Part shown: piece after piece, positions 34,140-48,379 of the stretch
Numbering within the stretch: position 1 is the first letter of the stretch
Layout: every line of letters starts with the position of its first letter
Origin: Desarmillaria ectypa
Lineage: Eukaryota; Basidiomycota; Agaricomycetes; Agaricales; Physalacriaceae
Assembly: GCA_030407005.1 (NCBI GenBank)
Contig: JAUDYN010000003.1
Span: forward strand, 2,604,001-2,668,000
Reading direction: 5' to 3'
DNA length: 64,000 nt
The notes under the pieces: generated by a model
Database searches by the model: none
Told to the model about the DNA's origin: nothing
The model's input: only the letters and a program-made list of their open reading frames with translations
Made by a program: the position numbers and the translations under genes

Positions 34140-37100
34140 TGTCGACGATTAGTGCAATTCAACCTTCAGAGGCTTTGTCCGCTCCAGGTAGTACCGCATC
34201 AACTCAGCTATCGCTCCCCAGGCCGAGAACAAGAGTGTGGCGAGCATGTGAAATATCCAGAAAACGCAAGGTACATTTGATTCTATACGATTTCGCGGGA
34301 AATATCTATTGATCCTTTGAGCAGATCGAATGTGACGACCAGGCAAGTGTCTATGCACCCTTTCGCGATTTGCATCACCTCATTCCTAGGATCCATGTGC
34401 CTTCTGTACAACGAACAAGAAGGATTGTACCTGTGCGTATTCTGTTACAATGAAAGCTTTCGGCCTCATGACCACTTTCCTGTTCAGTCAAAGAAAAAAC
34501 GAATCATGCTTCTGGAAATCACCAGTATGTGTATTTCTCATTACTTCAAGCAAATCATAAAAGTTTCCTAGGATAACAAACAATTTTGAAGCCCGATTAG
34601 CGCAGCTGGAGAAAATCGTTATGCCAATGGCAACTGTTTTCGAAAAATGGGCTAAAGTCAATATACCAGAGATGATCACGTAAATCCAAGAATGGAATGG
34701 CACTGCCACTACTCAATGCCCTAATCCATACAGTTCAGTTCCAGCACGACTAGCATAGTCCTCTAATAATAATGAACCTTCTCCAGCATCCAGCTCGTCC
34801 AGCGACGCTTCCTCGTCAGCCCGTCCAGCACGTTCACCTCATGTTCCCTCTCTGTCGATCCAAAGCATGCTACAGTCAAGATCACCTAATAAACCAGGTG
34901 TTCTGACGGAGGCAACCTCTCCGCCTCATCCTGCTTTCAAAAGCGGGGAAAAAGAAGAACAAACATTGAACGATCGATTCTCATTTAACAAAGGATTCGT
35001 TGAGTAACCTTCGGTATGCCGACTTCATCGAGCTGCGCTAATGTTCATGAATGACTCCAAATGTTCAAAATTTCCTAGCTTTATAGGCGGTGCATCGTCT
35101 CTGGTTTTAGTGGAGGCGTTGCAGTCATTGTGAGCTTCCCAAACCCCCGATCCCTCACTAGAGACCGTGAGTAGAAGCATTGAAAATTCATGAGTCCTTT
35201 TACATCCACGTAATGCATTCCTATTCACTAGCCAAAGGGAACTACTGTTCTTTCGACCAAACTTGTATTTTCGAGGATTTGATGTTCTGTAAGTAGCCCG
35301 TCGTGCCCTCAGGGCTTACTTATTCATCACTCGCTACAGACCCCCTCCGGAAGACACGGTATTCCCCCCGGCTGATATTGCGGACAAGTTGGTGAGTGAA
35401 AACCTATAAGCATGAGTAGGATATTGATGCATAGGTAGGTCGAGACCTATTTCAATCAAATACACTATACTTTTCCAATCTTACACAAACAGACGTCAGT
35501 ATTCTACCGAGCCACAGTATAGAATTATGAGGACTGATTGCCCGTGTCCCAGGTTTATTTCTCTGTATACTGATGTCATGAGGGCGGCCCACTCAGGCAA
35601 ACCATCAGGCGACCACGCATTTCTTTCATCCTTGTTCGCGGTCTTTGCCTGTGCACAGAGTTTGTCTGCTGGAAAAGCTTCAACTCCGACATCAGAGCAA
35701 GGCTGGAAATGGACTGTACCATCTGAATACGCAGGGCTCGAATCAGTTTGGCTTTGTCATTGTAACTTGAAATAGGTTCTACCAGGTTTTATGAACAGAG
35801 TATGGTTCTGTTTTGGATGGGTAGTCGGCTTATTGCCCTAGAGAAGTGTGTAACAATTATTAGAGCGTGGTCCAGCGCTCATCTATTCTGAATTTCAAGT
35901 GTCCAGTGCTTGGCGTTACTGGCTATATGTTGCGCTGGATGGAACAATGAGTAAGCTATACTCTAGTCCACGTCTCTGCAACTCGTTCTTGCCAGCCCTG
36001 TCGCAGAGTTGGCTCCTTGCAGGACAAGCGTGAGTCTCCTGTCGTTCGGACTTACGCGCATCTCTGCAGCTCAAACACCCCCGTCAGAATTCATGCAGCT
36101 CAAGATCTAGGCCTTCATGTGAGTTGACGGGGGGACTAGGCATAGACTGAGCTAGCATCTGATAGCTTGTACTAACAGCGATCGTCAAAACGACTTCGAT
36201 TATCTGAACTTGAAAAAGAACAGAGAAGGAGAATTTGGTGGTATGTTTTAAATCACTCTGTAGGTCGCTTGACTCCCAATGAGCATTGATAAGTGTGTAT
36301 ACGGTTTAGATAGGTGAGTAAAAATGTAATCCGGAATGACGACTACGGCAGCGTTCATGTAGGGTTCTTTCAATTTCTCTTGGGCGGCCCGGAGCAAAAA
36401 ATGAGGACGACTTGCGATGTTGAATATCGTTAGTTAGAAATATTAATTTTCTTCGCTGGGTTAATTTATCCGAGTGTCACAGCCTCCCAAGTTGACGATG
36501 GCGACCTCGAAGCATATTGCAGGGGTAAAATTAAAGAATCGCAAACGTCATGTATGTGCGGTTTCGTGGCGTAAGCACCGCTCTTATTTACATGACTGTT
36601 TCATTAAGCGCTCGATCTAGCCTGCTCAAGATATACGTCGTCGCTGGAAAGATTGTTCGCTCTGCGCACTCTTTGCAGCTCTTACGAGAGACGGGCGAGA
36701 CAAAAGCCTAGATACCTCAGGTAATACATCATCTAGATGACATGCTAAAAGATTGGGTTGAGTCTCTGCCTCCGAACATCAAGTATGCTGCGGATGATGC
36801 AGGGAATCCTAAAATTCACACACTGTGTCTAATCGCTTTCTTCGTATATTATTCTGCGACTATTAATCTCCGTGAGTGTCACAGCTTTTCCGTGTTCTGT
36901 TTTATGACGCTGAGGTCGACAGATCGACCGCTCATTCCCTATCCGAAGGAGGTCCATCTGACTAGCGAAGCCTCGCTGACGAAGTGCGTGAGCGCAACGC
37001 ATAAGTCTATAATATTCCAGGACTTCCGAAACACTCTGAATATCATACCAGGTGCTTGTATAAGAATTGGAGATATGGTGAAGAGTGTAGGTAACTAACA

Positions 37101-37809
37101 AATATTTCGGTTCATTGTTGATTATCCTTTAGACACTCCCCACTTCTCACCATTTGGCATACGCAGTATAACAGGTGTGCATTTCTAGTATAATACTATT
37201 GCGGGTGGTAACCCAAGTGACCGACCCTGCGCTTGTCACCGTTATTCTTGTTGATACGGAAAAGTGTTGCAGTATGCTGGAAGGCATGCAGGACGTGTGG
37301 TCAGGTGCAACGCGCTGTAAAGAGATTGTCGCGGAGCTTCTCAACGTAGTGAAAGCAAAATGGGATCAAATTAAGCACACTTTTACGATCGAGTAAGTCC
37401 TTGACTATTCTGTAGAACTCGGACCGGAATAGTGATAGTGGAATAGCTCCCAATCTCTGGTAATAGCTGACAGTGAGAGACTGCAAAGGAAAAGGAAGGC
37501 CGAGGATGGAAATTCGTCAGGAGAAACCCGGATGCGCCTGGATCTGCTGGAGATGAAGCAATGGAACAAACGCGGATATCAAACTCCGGTGCGCCACATG
37601 CTACCGGCGGGATGGCTGGAGAGTTTGAACTTGACATGTCCCTGCTGGATCCTGGCGCGTTAGATCCGTCCTTTTACGTTTATGATTTTCTGGGGAATGA
37701 CTTGGAAGTGATACTGGGACATGGCCTCGGGGAGGATGAGGCCCGAAACAGCATTTACGATGCACATATGTTGTGGGAGGCGTGGGAAGGAGAAAACTCG
37801 TTGTCATGA
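34140..37809 (+). pseudogene. Degenerate Zn2Cys6 / fungal-specific transcription factor gene
   Basis: The architecture is still legible. A zinc-cluster region (RVWRACEISRKRKIECDD, then DPCAFCTTNKKDCT) is followed by a coiled coil (NFEARLAQLEKIV) and a PF04082-type regulatory domain with ETYFNQIHYTFPILH, VQCLALLAICCAGWN, QDLGLH, EKEQRRRIWWCVYGLDR, SISLGRPG and DVEYPSQVDDGDLEAYC. The C-terminus is WEGENSLS. Several lesions are visible. The second zinc Cys is Ser (CEIS). The donor after GWN reads ATGAGT at 35947. The frame shifts between SLGRPGAKNEDDL and DVEYP (about 36410). In-frame TAG at 36709 and TAA at 37169 interrupt conserved sequence. Another intron (34343-34389) is GC-AG. The rest of the protein order is kept, so decay is recent. 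Confidence 0.8.
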
Positions 37810-38196
37810 TAGATTGTCGGATACTTTGTAATACAGAGGATTACCTTCTAGGACTAGATATATCTGCAGTGAATAACTCATGTGCCTGAATTGAAAATTG
37901 ATTTCGTCAAGGACGGTGGCAAACAAGAGCAAAGTAAGTTGTTGCAGCCATCACGGACGGAGGTAGTTGAAGTCGAGCAATCCTACCCTCCATTAGTTGT
38001 TGGGTCCTGCCCATTCTCCAGGCAGGCCTGCTCACCCTTTCCTTTCTATCATAATTACCACCATTACCACCATTCCTTGGCATCCATTTCGTCTGTTGCA
38101 GTCTGCCGCCTTGGACGCTGCACTACCATCACCTAATTCTGTTACCACGTCCAATTTTTCGCCATACCGTCCCTCCTAGGAACCAGGACCCGCAGA
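37810..38196. promoter_or_regulatory. Upstream region of the kelch gene
   Basis: 387 bp between the pseudogene stop and the kelch start. It has a long pyrimidine-rich tract with CACCATTACCACC repeats (about 38050-38080) and an intron-like acceptor TCTGTTGCAG near 38100, consistent with a promoter and a 5' UTR intron. No gene is seen. Confidence 0.4.
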
Positions 38197-41100
38197 ATGT
38201 CCTTCTTCTCAAGGAAGAAGCATGCACCTCCCCCGGCGCCGGCCACTGTTTCTGTAGCGCAGACGCCGAGCCAAGCACTGGCCCAGATGTCTTCGGTTGT
38301 ACCTGCCAGCAAAGATAGCAGCATTGCTCAACAGCATCACCATAACCAGCAGACTGCGGGAAATATGAGGTTGGACGGTCCCCATGATGTGTATGTGGTC
38401 ATTTTCCTTCCTTGTTCCGAATAACTTATTCACAACTTGTGCGCCAATTCTTCGATATATCATCATTTCCTCAGTCCTTCCTCAGGCTCGCAAATCCAGC
38501 ATCAACGCTCGCAACAGGGTTCAGGCCCATTGCACGCTCCATCACAATCACAATCGCAACAGCAACAGCAACCCGCCCCACAGCAACAGCAACCACGGCC
38601 GTCTTTCCCGTGGTCCGCCAAACGCCTTGCACTTGCCCCACCTATCGTCTTCAACAAGCCAGGTATTGCCCCGCCTACTTCCCTCTCGCCATCACCCTTC
38701 CCTCGATATGGTCATGCCCTTCCCACGACTTCTACCAGCAACGGAGACCTGTATCTCTTCGGCGGCCTTGTTCGCGAAACGCCAAAGAACGACCTCTATT
38801 TCTTTAATACTCGCGATTATGTCGCTTCTTTGGTTCAGACCGAAGGAGACATCCCCTCTCCTCGAGTTGGACATGCCAGTGCCATTATCAGTAATGTCCT
38901 AATTGTTTGGGGAGGAGATACGAAAACGGACGTCAGAGCACGGTATTCTGACAGACAAGACGATGGTCTTTACTTGTTTAATCTAGGTAAATCGAATTTT
39001 CTGGTCTGGTTTACGCCTCACTTGCTCAACTGATATCTAGTCTCCCGAAAATGGACTCTTCTTACAATGCAGGGACCAGCACCTGTCGGGAGATACGGAC
39101 ACGCAGTTACAATGGCTGGAACGCGGTTCATTGTTTTTGGTGGACAGGTTGACGGAGAATTTTTGAACGATATATGGTCATTTGATCTCAGTACATGTGA
39201 GTTTTTCTTTCACCGCTTCTATCAGCGCAGCCTTGAACGTCGAACTCTGCCCAGTGAAAACGGGAACAGTATGGTATTATTTGGAGCCTACCACACCAGA
39301 ACGACCAGCACGACGTACGGGTCATATTTGTATGACGTACGGTGATCGAATATTTATGTAGGTGGTTCGAGTCTGCAACATGTGCCCTACCTGATGCATG
39401 TCGTTAGTTTCGGTGGAACTGATGGTCAGTATCATTACAATGACACTTGGACATTCGATCTCAGCACGAGAACATGGTCGGAATTGTCTTGTATTGGCTA
39501 CATACCATCTCCGAGGGAGGGTCATGCCGCCGCTCTCGTCGACGACGTAATTTACATCTTTGGAGGGAGAGGCGTGGATGGAAAGGATCTATCGGACCTC
39601 GCTGCCTTCAAAATATCCAGTCAGTCTCTCCGTTTAGCAAGTGGATCTTACATATTGAGCTGTTTGTTGATCCAGATCAAAGATGGTATATGTTCCAAAA
39701 CATGGGTCCTCAGCCTAGTGGCCGGTCAGGTCACGCTATGGCTGCTGTAGGACCAAAGGTATTGGTTCTTGGAGGCGAATCATCTTCACTCTCCAAGGCG
39801 GATGACCCGAGTCTAATACATGTCTTGGATACCAGTGTGTCTCCTCATTTCTCATGACAAGGCAATCTGATCTAAACAAGATATTTAATAGAGCATATCA
39901 AGTACCCTGATGCCAATAAAAGCCCACCTCCACAGAATCCTGCTCGAAAGTCCTCCATTCCTCCTCAAGCAAATCAACCTACGAAGCTCTCTTCTTCTCC
40001 CTCAGGACATGTTCTCAATGGCTCTCGTTCAGTATCCCCTTTGCAGGGCGACGCCGAAGACCGCCGTGCATTGTCACCGAATGGCTCTAACAAGCCAGCG
40101 AATGGTGTCGTCCCGCCTTCAGGTACTGCTAAGGCTCCAATGCGGCCGAGACGAGAAGATGATCACGTCGATCTTACCGAACCACCAGCGAAAGAAACGC
40201 TCTCGACTCGCATGCGAGCTACATCTCCTGAGCAGCTGCTTCAAGACCGAGCCAAGAGCCCACATACTACAGGGAGCCGGGCAGTTTCGCCTATCGGAAC
40301 AGACATCGGGCAAGCGCCAAATATGGCATCAATGACGATGAATGGATTGGGTGGCCGCGTATCACCCATTATTGACAGATCCAAACCTCCACCTGATGGT
40401 TTTTATCCTACCGGCGGATCTCCCACTGTCAATGGATTTACACACCATCAGTCTTCTTCTCGGCAAGGCTCGGTCAGTAATGTGACTGCAGATTTACTTC
40501 GGGATCTCAAAGCCAAAGAAGTTGAACTCGAGGGAGTCCGACGGCAAATGATTTGGATGAAGGAGGCTCTTATAAAGGCATCTCGTTCAGGTTATGTTTA
40601 CACTGACAAGGACGGGAGTCAATTGGAGGACACCGTTGAGGGTCAGAATACGGAGCTTCTGCTACAGTTCAAGCAATTCAAAGCGCAGATGCAGGTCAGT
40701 TCGCAGCACACTAGAGGTGTTCTTGTCGTTGATTGTGTGGATTTAGACGGCATTGATGGAGCAAGCACAGCGAGCTTCAGAGCACGTCGCTGACGCAGAA
40801 CGCGTGAAAGTTAGCGCATCACAAGAAGCCGCTTACTATCGCGCGAAACTTGCTGCGTTTGAGTCCGCGAACGAGTCGGAGATACTGCAGCTGGAGAGGC
40901 GAAGGGTCGCGGAGCTGGAGAGTGACTTGTCTATCCTGATCAACGAGCGACGAGTGCAGGATCAAAAGATCAATGAGCTCAGCGACTCGCTTGCAGTACA
41001 GACAACTCTTTGTGAGCAAGCCGAAGTTCGAGCAGCTGATGCCACGAAAACTGCTGAACAGGAGCTTGATGCCCATAATCGCATTAAACAACGACACCTT

Positions 41101-42991
41101 GATCTCGAAAATCGTTATACCACATTGGAAACGCAATCTCGAGATCGTGCAGATACGTTACTGTCGCAAACGTCGGCATTGGAGCAAAGCAGAGCAGAGG
41201 AAAATGCCCTTCGCGAGCAAGTTGAACAGCTCGTGCACTCGCGTGAGCAGCATGTACGTGCGTTGGAGCAAGCACGAGATGCAGTCGAGGCCGCGTCGTC
41301 ACGTGCAAACGAGCTGGACGTACAGTATAAACATGCACGCGAGAAGATCGATAACTTGGAGGCTGATGTAGCAGACCTTCGGGGTGAGCTCGAAACTCGC
41401 AATGCCGAAGCCGAAGCAACCCGCGCTCGACTAACAGACGTCGAAAATTCATGGGCGCAATCCAGACAAGAGGCCGATTCATACAGGGCATTGACGACTG
41501 GCAGCTTAGGCGAACTACTTGACTCCCATCGGAACATGAAATCTGACGAGGATCGTTTCGCGAGAGGACATGCTGAGAAGATCATGGCTCTAGAGAACGA
41601 GTCCGCTTCTTTGCGGACTATGTTACAGGAGACCAACCAAGCTGCAGAAGAAGCACAGCGGCAGCTGACCGACGAGCGCCGGCGAGCATCTGCCTTCGAA
41701 TCTGAGCATTCCCTCTTACGGTCACAGATCTCCGGTCTTCGCGCTAAGCTTTCCGCTGCTGTTGCGGAATCTTCACGTCTTCGGAGAGATGTTGCTGATA
41801 GAGAGGAAATCCTGCGCGTGAAATCTAAAGACGTTGCGGATACCCAAGTGCGGTTGGGAATGCTTCGTAACTATTTCGCAGAAAATGGCGTTGAGGTTGA
41901 TGAAGGTGATCTCCTATCGGGATCCAAGGTTAACGGCACCTCGTCGACCGCTGCTGCAGACCTGGATCATAAGCTCGCCGAACAGCAAGCTCTGCGCGAA
42001 GAAACAGAGCAAGAGTTGGCGCAAGCCCTTCATCGAACCAAAGAGCTCGAGAACCGTATTGGTCAACTGACATCTCAGCTTGATCATGCGCGCTCAACAC
42101 AAACCCCCTCACGAGGTGACGATATGGCCGCTGAAGCTCGTCTCATTCAAGCCGAACGCAGGTTTGAGGAGACTGAGAAGAGCTACAAGGAGCGTATGGC
42201 TCAGATGGAAGATGATTACCAAGTCGCCGTTCATTATGTCAAGTGCGTTATTAGTCGTCATTTTCAACCCTTCTTAATGTCTTTCCAGGGGTACTGAGAA
42301 AATGATGCGACGGATGAAGGACGAGCTAACCAAACAGAAGAATATGAACACAACTCTTCAATCCGAGTTTGATGCCATTCGATCCGGCAGGTCACCTATC
42401 GATCCTCGTCTACGCGGTGTGAATGGGCGAAGCACGCCTTCAGACGAGGGAAATGATCAGATGCGTGCTCAACTTGTGGAAGCACAACGACAGTTGCAGC
42501 GGTTGCACAATGAGAACAAAGATCTGCGTGCGCGTCTGGAGTCGATGGAGAGAGAGCTGGAGGTGTTACGGGACAACTTGGTATCATCTCGACGAGAGTC
42601 AGATGATCGTCTTGTCCAGATGGAAGAGCTTCAGCATGAGGTCGACAGACTGCAGTCTTCTCTGGTTATAGCAAGAGGCGGTGACCAGGAGACACTGCTC
42701 GAGAAACTCAGCAATGAGAACGTCACACTTAGACGCGACAACGAGCAGCTGACACATAAAATCGGTCTCCTTCTCGAGGTGGACCAACCGACGTTTGGTC
42801 AAGGGAGGCCAATGTCAGGGGTGTCCGCTCGTCGAACCAGTACGTCAAGCTCAGAGAACGCGCTGGCGTTTGAACATCTTTCCAGCGAACTCGACGACTG
42901 GCAACGACAGCTAGCCAGCTCCATGAGCAATCGACGACCGTTGAGCGGCTTCGATGCAGAGCCAGAAAGGACACGATCACCACGGTCATGA
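38197..42991 (+). CDS. Kelch-repeat coiled-coil cell-polarity protein (Tea1/Kel1-like)
   Basis: Cell-end/polarity scaffold by family. The N-terminus [15 protein letters not shown] and a Gln-rich stretch ([17 protein letters not shown]) lead into six kelch blades, including [89 protein letters not shown] and [21 protein letters not shown] Ser/Pro-rich linker ([12 protein letters not shown]) follows, then a very long coiled coil of about 750 residues with continuous heptads ([35 protein letters not shown]). It ends [13 protein letters not shown]. Several canonical introns fall in the kelch half, and only two in the coiled-coil half (about 40694 and 42243). Confidence 0.9.
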
Positions 42992-43186
42992 CATTTCTTT
43001 TTTGTTTCATCTATCTGCTATGCATATACCACTCCTCGACTTCTGGTCGTTTCGCTTGGATTCATTCACACTCTAACTTACATACTTCTTCGTGCTTTGT
43101 CTGATGTTATTAGCTTCGCTTCGCCTACTTATATATTCCATGAGCAGTATATGTGCTGATGTGATCCGTCTATGATGAATATTATA

Positions 43187-46100
43187 TTATGATGGATTGG
43201 CTCTTTGGGTCCATTCGACTGCTTTCTGTTTCACCATCGTAGCCCCATCCTCATCTCCTAAGCGTCGTTCTAGTTCGAGCCATTTCTTGAAAAACGACCT
43301 GTAGGTAATTGATAAGAGATAATTGAAAGATCCAAGGAAATTGGTATATACTTGGCTTTGTGGCTAGTCATTTTGAAAGTTAAAACGCGATCAAACAATG
43401 ACCTGAGAGTGGCTTAGTCCTGACTCATCAGATATCGAAGCAGGACTCACCGCAGACTTTGGATGTTGCGTTGTCCCGCTTCCATATCCATATATATTGA
43501 CCATATATCCCAACGTTTGGGGTGCGAATCGACGATACCCTCAAAAAGGGTTTTTCCCCGTTCAGGGTCACCCATCTTGTACTCCAGTTGAGCGAACCTT
43601 GAGATTGTTTTCAGATCTAGAATGACTGAGTTTACACGTGAAAATAGAAGATGTCATGCGTACGTTTCCGCTTCTCCAGACTTTGAAGACTACGTGAAAG
43701 CAAATTCCGCGAGTTCTCAATATTGTCGTGACGAAGATAAAACTCGGCGAACAAGGTCCAGACTTTTGAACTGCGACCAAATTTCTTGCAAGTTCTTCTA
43801 TACTGATCTTCAGCTTGCTGTAGGAGAGTATTGATGACTCATCGATTCAAAAGAGCTAGTTGTATCCTACCTGGAATTTTTCAGACGTGTCGAAAATAGA
43901 TGCTAGACGAAGATGGATCGTCTTGGAATCGTTTGCTCGGGCAGCTTCTTTGAAAGTTTCCTCCAGCGTCTCGTCGGTCCCATAAAGATTTTCCAAATTG
44001 AGCAGCGCAATCCATACATTAAGTTTCTCCTGTTCTTCACGGAAGTTGATGGTTTTCAGAGCGCGCCTTGCTGTTTCCCGCGCCTTGTCGATCTCGGAGA
44101 GCTGCGTGAGGAACGCCATGTATTGAACCCACAAGTAGGACGAGTTCGGAGAGCCTAGCAGCAAACGTTCGAAATCAGCAGTAGAATCCGGCGCCTTTGT
44201 GTGCATGTCGGCAGTAAGATCCTGCTCAATTTCCTTGCGTTTGCGTTTCCGCTTTTTACTGGGCTGATCCTCATTGTCGGTATTTTCAAATGCGTCTGAT
44301 GCGTCATCTGATAGTTCTGAGGGGACCTCTTTGGCGTACCACTCAAATCCAGTGTTCAATTTAAGTGGCACAGATTCCGAGGTGGTTGCTTTAGGGGCTG
44401 ATGAGGACTGCTGGTACTGCGGATGTGAGGGGGCCGAATCAATATCCATTACATCATCGTTGCTGTCGTCGTCAGTAGAATCATCAGCTTCATGAGGAAC
44501 GAGGCCGTCTTGACCATCCTCTTGCTCGTCGTCATCCACGTTTTCGTCGATGACACCTAATTCCTCCACAGCTTCCGTCTCATCAGAGTCTTGATCAACG
44601 AAGTCCTCTTCTGAGAAGTGTGACGGCTTGCAGCTCAGAGAAATTCGTCGATTTGTGACATCGAGGATGACGGCTTTGACACGATCACCTTCGCGGAAGC
44701 TACCCAGCGCCACAGTAACATCCGCGTCCTTGTTGTCTGAAAGCTAATTTTTCGTGTGAGGGCGGCCATATAAGAAGAAAGGAAGGAGGAAACCTCTGAT
44801 TTGTGACATAGACCACTGAGTTTTGAACTTTCGATCTGGATGAACAAGCCGTACTCTGCAATCTTTTTAAGCGTTCCGATAATTTTTTGACCTTTCTGCA
44901 GATCCCCGTAGCCCAGGGACGTCGATTTTCTTGACAGATCATTGGAGCGAAACGTCATCTCGACCTTTTTGGTGTTTGTATCAATGCTAAAAACAATGAG
45001 TGCATCTTCAACCAACTATTGACAAGATGATCACCTTAGGATGCGCCCTTTGACGACCTGATCGGTTTGAAATCGCTCCTGCCAATCTTTGACATACTAA
45101 ACAAAATCAGTTAGAGCCAGCGTAAAGAGATGGAATGCTAACGTCATCAAAAAGTTCACGAATCTGCACTCGAGCATCCACATCCCGTGCAATAGCAACG
45201 AACAGACCGTGGTCTGTTACGCTCTTGATGAAACCACGCAACGTCTCACCGACGTGTATATCGTTTATACCATCAATGACACGGTCAGCAACTGGCTTTA
45301 ATTCGTCCGGATACATCTTTGAAGGCCGTGTTGAGAGGGAAAGCTGCTTCTTGGCGGCATCAATCCCTATGACCGTAGTCTTCAACACAGAGTCGATGGC
45401 CGGGAAAGGTGTTCCCGTCTCATAATCATCAGTGGTATCCGTCGGATGTAGTAGGCCACCAATACGCGAAGGTAGCTTAATGAGAGTACCTTGCCGCATT
45501 CTCCGGGTGACACGTCCACTGACCACCTGCCCAATAACCACTTTGTCCATGGACAAGGAACCCTTCACATTCGCCTTGCCTTTCGGCTTCGTCGCGACAA
45601 TCACAAGGTTCTTCTCAGTATTCCTAGTCACAACGACGAGTTCCTCGAGCTTGTCGTTCACCGAGAGGTCGACACGCAACTGAGCCAGTGATATACCACG
45701 ATGATTGGCTAGGTTGTTAAGTGACAAGAGCGCGCGCACTTCGGAAGGCTGCAAAGCGAGAACAGCATTTTCGCTGTGAATTTCCGAGACAGTACCGCTG
45801 ACGATGTCACTGATTCCGATCCCGCTTATGTCAGTGTTGAAAGACTGCGAGGCGGAGGACTTTTTGATGCTTGCTACGATCCGACCATGTTCTTCGTTAA
45901 CATCAATAATTCGTACTTTGACAATCTTTCCCACGGAGAAAGCGTCGGATAGCTTGACTGGGACTTCGCTGCGGGGAAGTGTAAGAGTTCCCGGTTTGTA
46001 AACTGATCTTGGAGCATAGCTTACCTAACTTCGCTTATTGGAACGGTAGCCTTTACATTGTTGTAAAATTCTACCATGAGATGCTTGGCCAACACTTTGA

Positions 46101-48238
46101 AGACAACAGCATGAGTCACCAAGCCGATTTTGGCATTCTCGATGGAAGACACAATCGGTAATGTGGACTCTAAAAGGGTCTTTTTGTGAGTGAGAGATAG
46201 TCGCTTCCTTACAGTATCCACGACAAGAACCTTGGGAAGATGTCAGCATTGAAGCAATCCTATAGTCGCCTTCCAATCTTACTCGGCACTTGATACTGGC
46301 CCCAACTTTAAATCTCTTCGTCGGATGCTTAAGCATGATATCGGCATAGTGATTAGGCCACACTACACCATCTATGTTCCCCGACAGTGACACGAAGAGC
46401 CCATTGTCGGCCAGTTTCTTGATTGTGCCCTTCACGATTTCACCCACTTTGATGTCATCGACTTGGAAGAATCGTTGGTCGAGGACGGAAGGCTTAAGTG
46501 AAAGTTGTAGGACACCATCGAAGGGGAAGTATCCTATGACGCGAGCTCTGTGTACTGAATCGGGTTTCCAAGGGCCAGAAGCAGACACAACGGGCAAATG
46601 TTCATCGGAAATGTGAGAGATCTGTACGGGATGAAGTAAAGACATCTAGGAGCTGGCAAGTGACTTACATGTGCAAAACCCTCCAGTCCATCCTCCACTT
46701 CAACGTCCACTCCACGCTCAGGCTCAACTCTGAGAACCTTCGCGCCCTCGATAATCTTGCCAACGGGACAAGCTTCTTGAATACTAATTCTCGATACTGT
46801 TCGCGACGTTCCGAGTTCAACGATGTGCTCATTGAGAGCTAATGCAAATCGCGGGGGCGTCATTGAGTAATCATATAACACTCTTGCTTTGACCTTTTTC
46901 CCCACTTTGTGTGTCTTTTCTGAGATAAGCCGAGGAAGGTGAAGTCGATCAATGGTGCCGTCAAAAAAGCCAAGAACCTGGACGTTGAAGCCTGCAGCAT
47001 GTATTGATGTTATGAGAACCTGAACAGACGACCCAGGAAGCACCGACGCGGCACTTGTTATTTCGGTCAGCTAGAAAAGATTTAGAAGGTCGTGACTGAA
47101 TAAAAGTCATTTTACTTGCTGAAGAAGATGAAAACAAGTCGGGATCGTTGGTGACATGGCATGTCCTCCCATTAGACGACTGCTTTTGTACTGTAACGTC
47201 AACCAATTGCCCCACAATCAGCGATTGATCATCGCTCAGGCCCTTTGTATCTTTGAAAGTGAGAATACCTGTCATGTCCGGCACACCAAAGCTTAGCTGG
47301 TATCCGTGGTCTTCAATACTTCTCACTTCGGCCGTCAAAGTCTGCGTGAAACAATGAGGAGCGATCCAGAAACGCGAAATGAAGACCTACAAATCCTGGG
47401 ACCAAGTCCGTCTTTTTTACCCCAGCGTTGACTTTTTCCGGGTAGAGGGATAGTTCGACTCTCTTGCTAGCCCTGACCGCGTCGTCTCGTGTCCGTCCTA
47501 TGCCGACGATGTCGGTATGTCCCGGGGCATGAAGTGCAGTAACCACTGCTCGGACATACTGTCCTTCACGAAAGATGTCAAACAGGCTGGGAACACGAAC
47601 ACCATTTTCAGAGTTGGATTCCTCGTCGTCCTCGTCTTCGTTTTCGGTCTTCTCCAGTAGACTCGTGAGTTGAGAGGAGACATTGGTTATTGGGACGTGT
47701 CCAAAGAGTTGATTGGGAAGAGATACAATAAGGGCGAAGGGTTGGATAGACATGATTTGACCGAAAATCTTCATGCCGACGTTCATTCTCTGGAGGGGAT
47801 GTCAAGACCCCCATGTGAGAAAACTGAAGTTCAACACACTTTATAGTTAAGATGTTCTATCCGTATTCTATCATTTTTTCCAGCCTTGGATTCATCAGTG
47901 GATGGTCCGGCTTCAGACTTTCTCTTCCGCTTCTTGGATTTCTTGGATTCATCTTGTGCCTCCTATAACGACGTAAGCAATGGTTCGTTTGAATGAATAA
48001 GAAAAACAACGTTAAACAGCTCTCTATCTGCTTCCTTCAAAGCCTCTGCTCTGATTGTTTTAACCTCCAAGGGGGTATAGCTTGTCCCACCACCGCGGGG
48101 AAAGTCGATGTTGTCTGTCATGAGACTCGAGGTAGTTGGTACATTTTGAGGCCTTTCGGACACCGAGGTCGAGGCCTTCAATTTTTTTGACTTGTGGGAG
48201 GAAGGAGGGTTGTCGAGTGTGCGTTTTTGTGCCGCCAT
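43187..48238 (-). CDS. RRP5: Rrp5 ribosome biogenesis protein (S1 repeats plus HAT repeats)
   Basis: Pre-rRNA processing factor needed for both 18S and 5.8S rRNA pathways. The N-terminus MAAQKRTLDNPPSSHKSKKLK and the block DFPRGGGTSYTPLEVKTIRAEA match Rrp5. Many S1 RNA-binding repeats follow, for example GMKIFGQIMSIQPFALIVSL, VGEIVKGTIKKLADNGLFVS and GETLRGFIKSVTDHGLFVA. A long acidic linker (about 44260-44600) precedes the C-terminal HAT/TPR-like repeats, with DFERLLLGSPNSSYLWVQYM, FGRSSKVWTLFAEFYLRH and FFKKWLELERRLGDEDG. The last exon ends VKQKAVEWTQRANPS-stop at 43187. A dozen or so introns are present. Divergent from homoserine kinase with 141 bp between starts; convergent with the kelch gene. 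Confidence 0.93.
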
Positions 48239-48379
48239 GGCGTTGAGAGCAAAAGGAGTCTTTTTTTTTGAATTAAATTTAGACGAAAAAGGAAAGCACG
48301 TGGTTATCTAATCTGTCTGATTCTCCGAAACATTTTTGACGAAAAGAGTCATTTAACAAGCTTTGGAAGTTTGCCAAAA

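Noticed and set aside
40753..42297. Long open frames on the minus strand opposite the kelch coiled coil
   Set aside because: They mirror the Glu/Arg/Leu-rich coding bias of the coiled coil and show no independent motifs.
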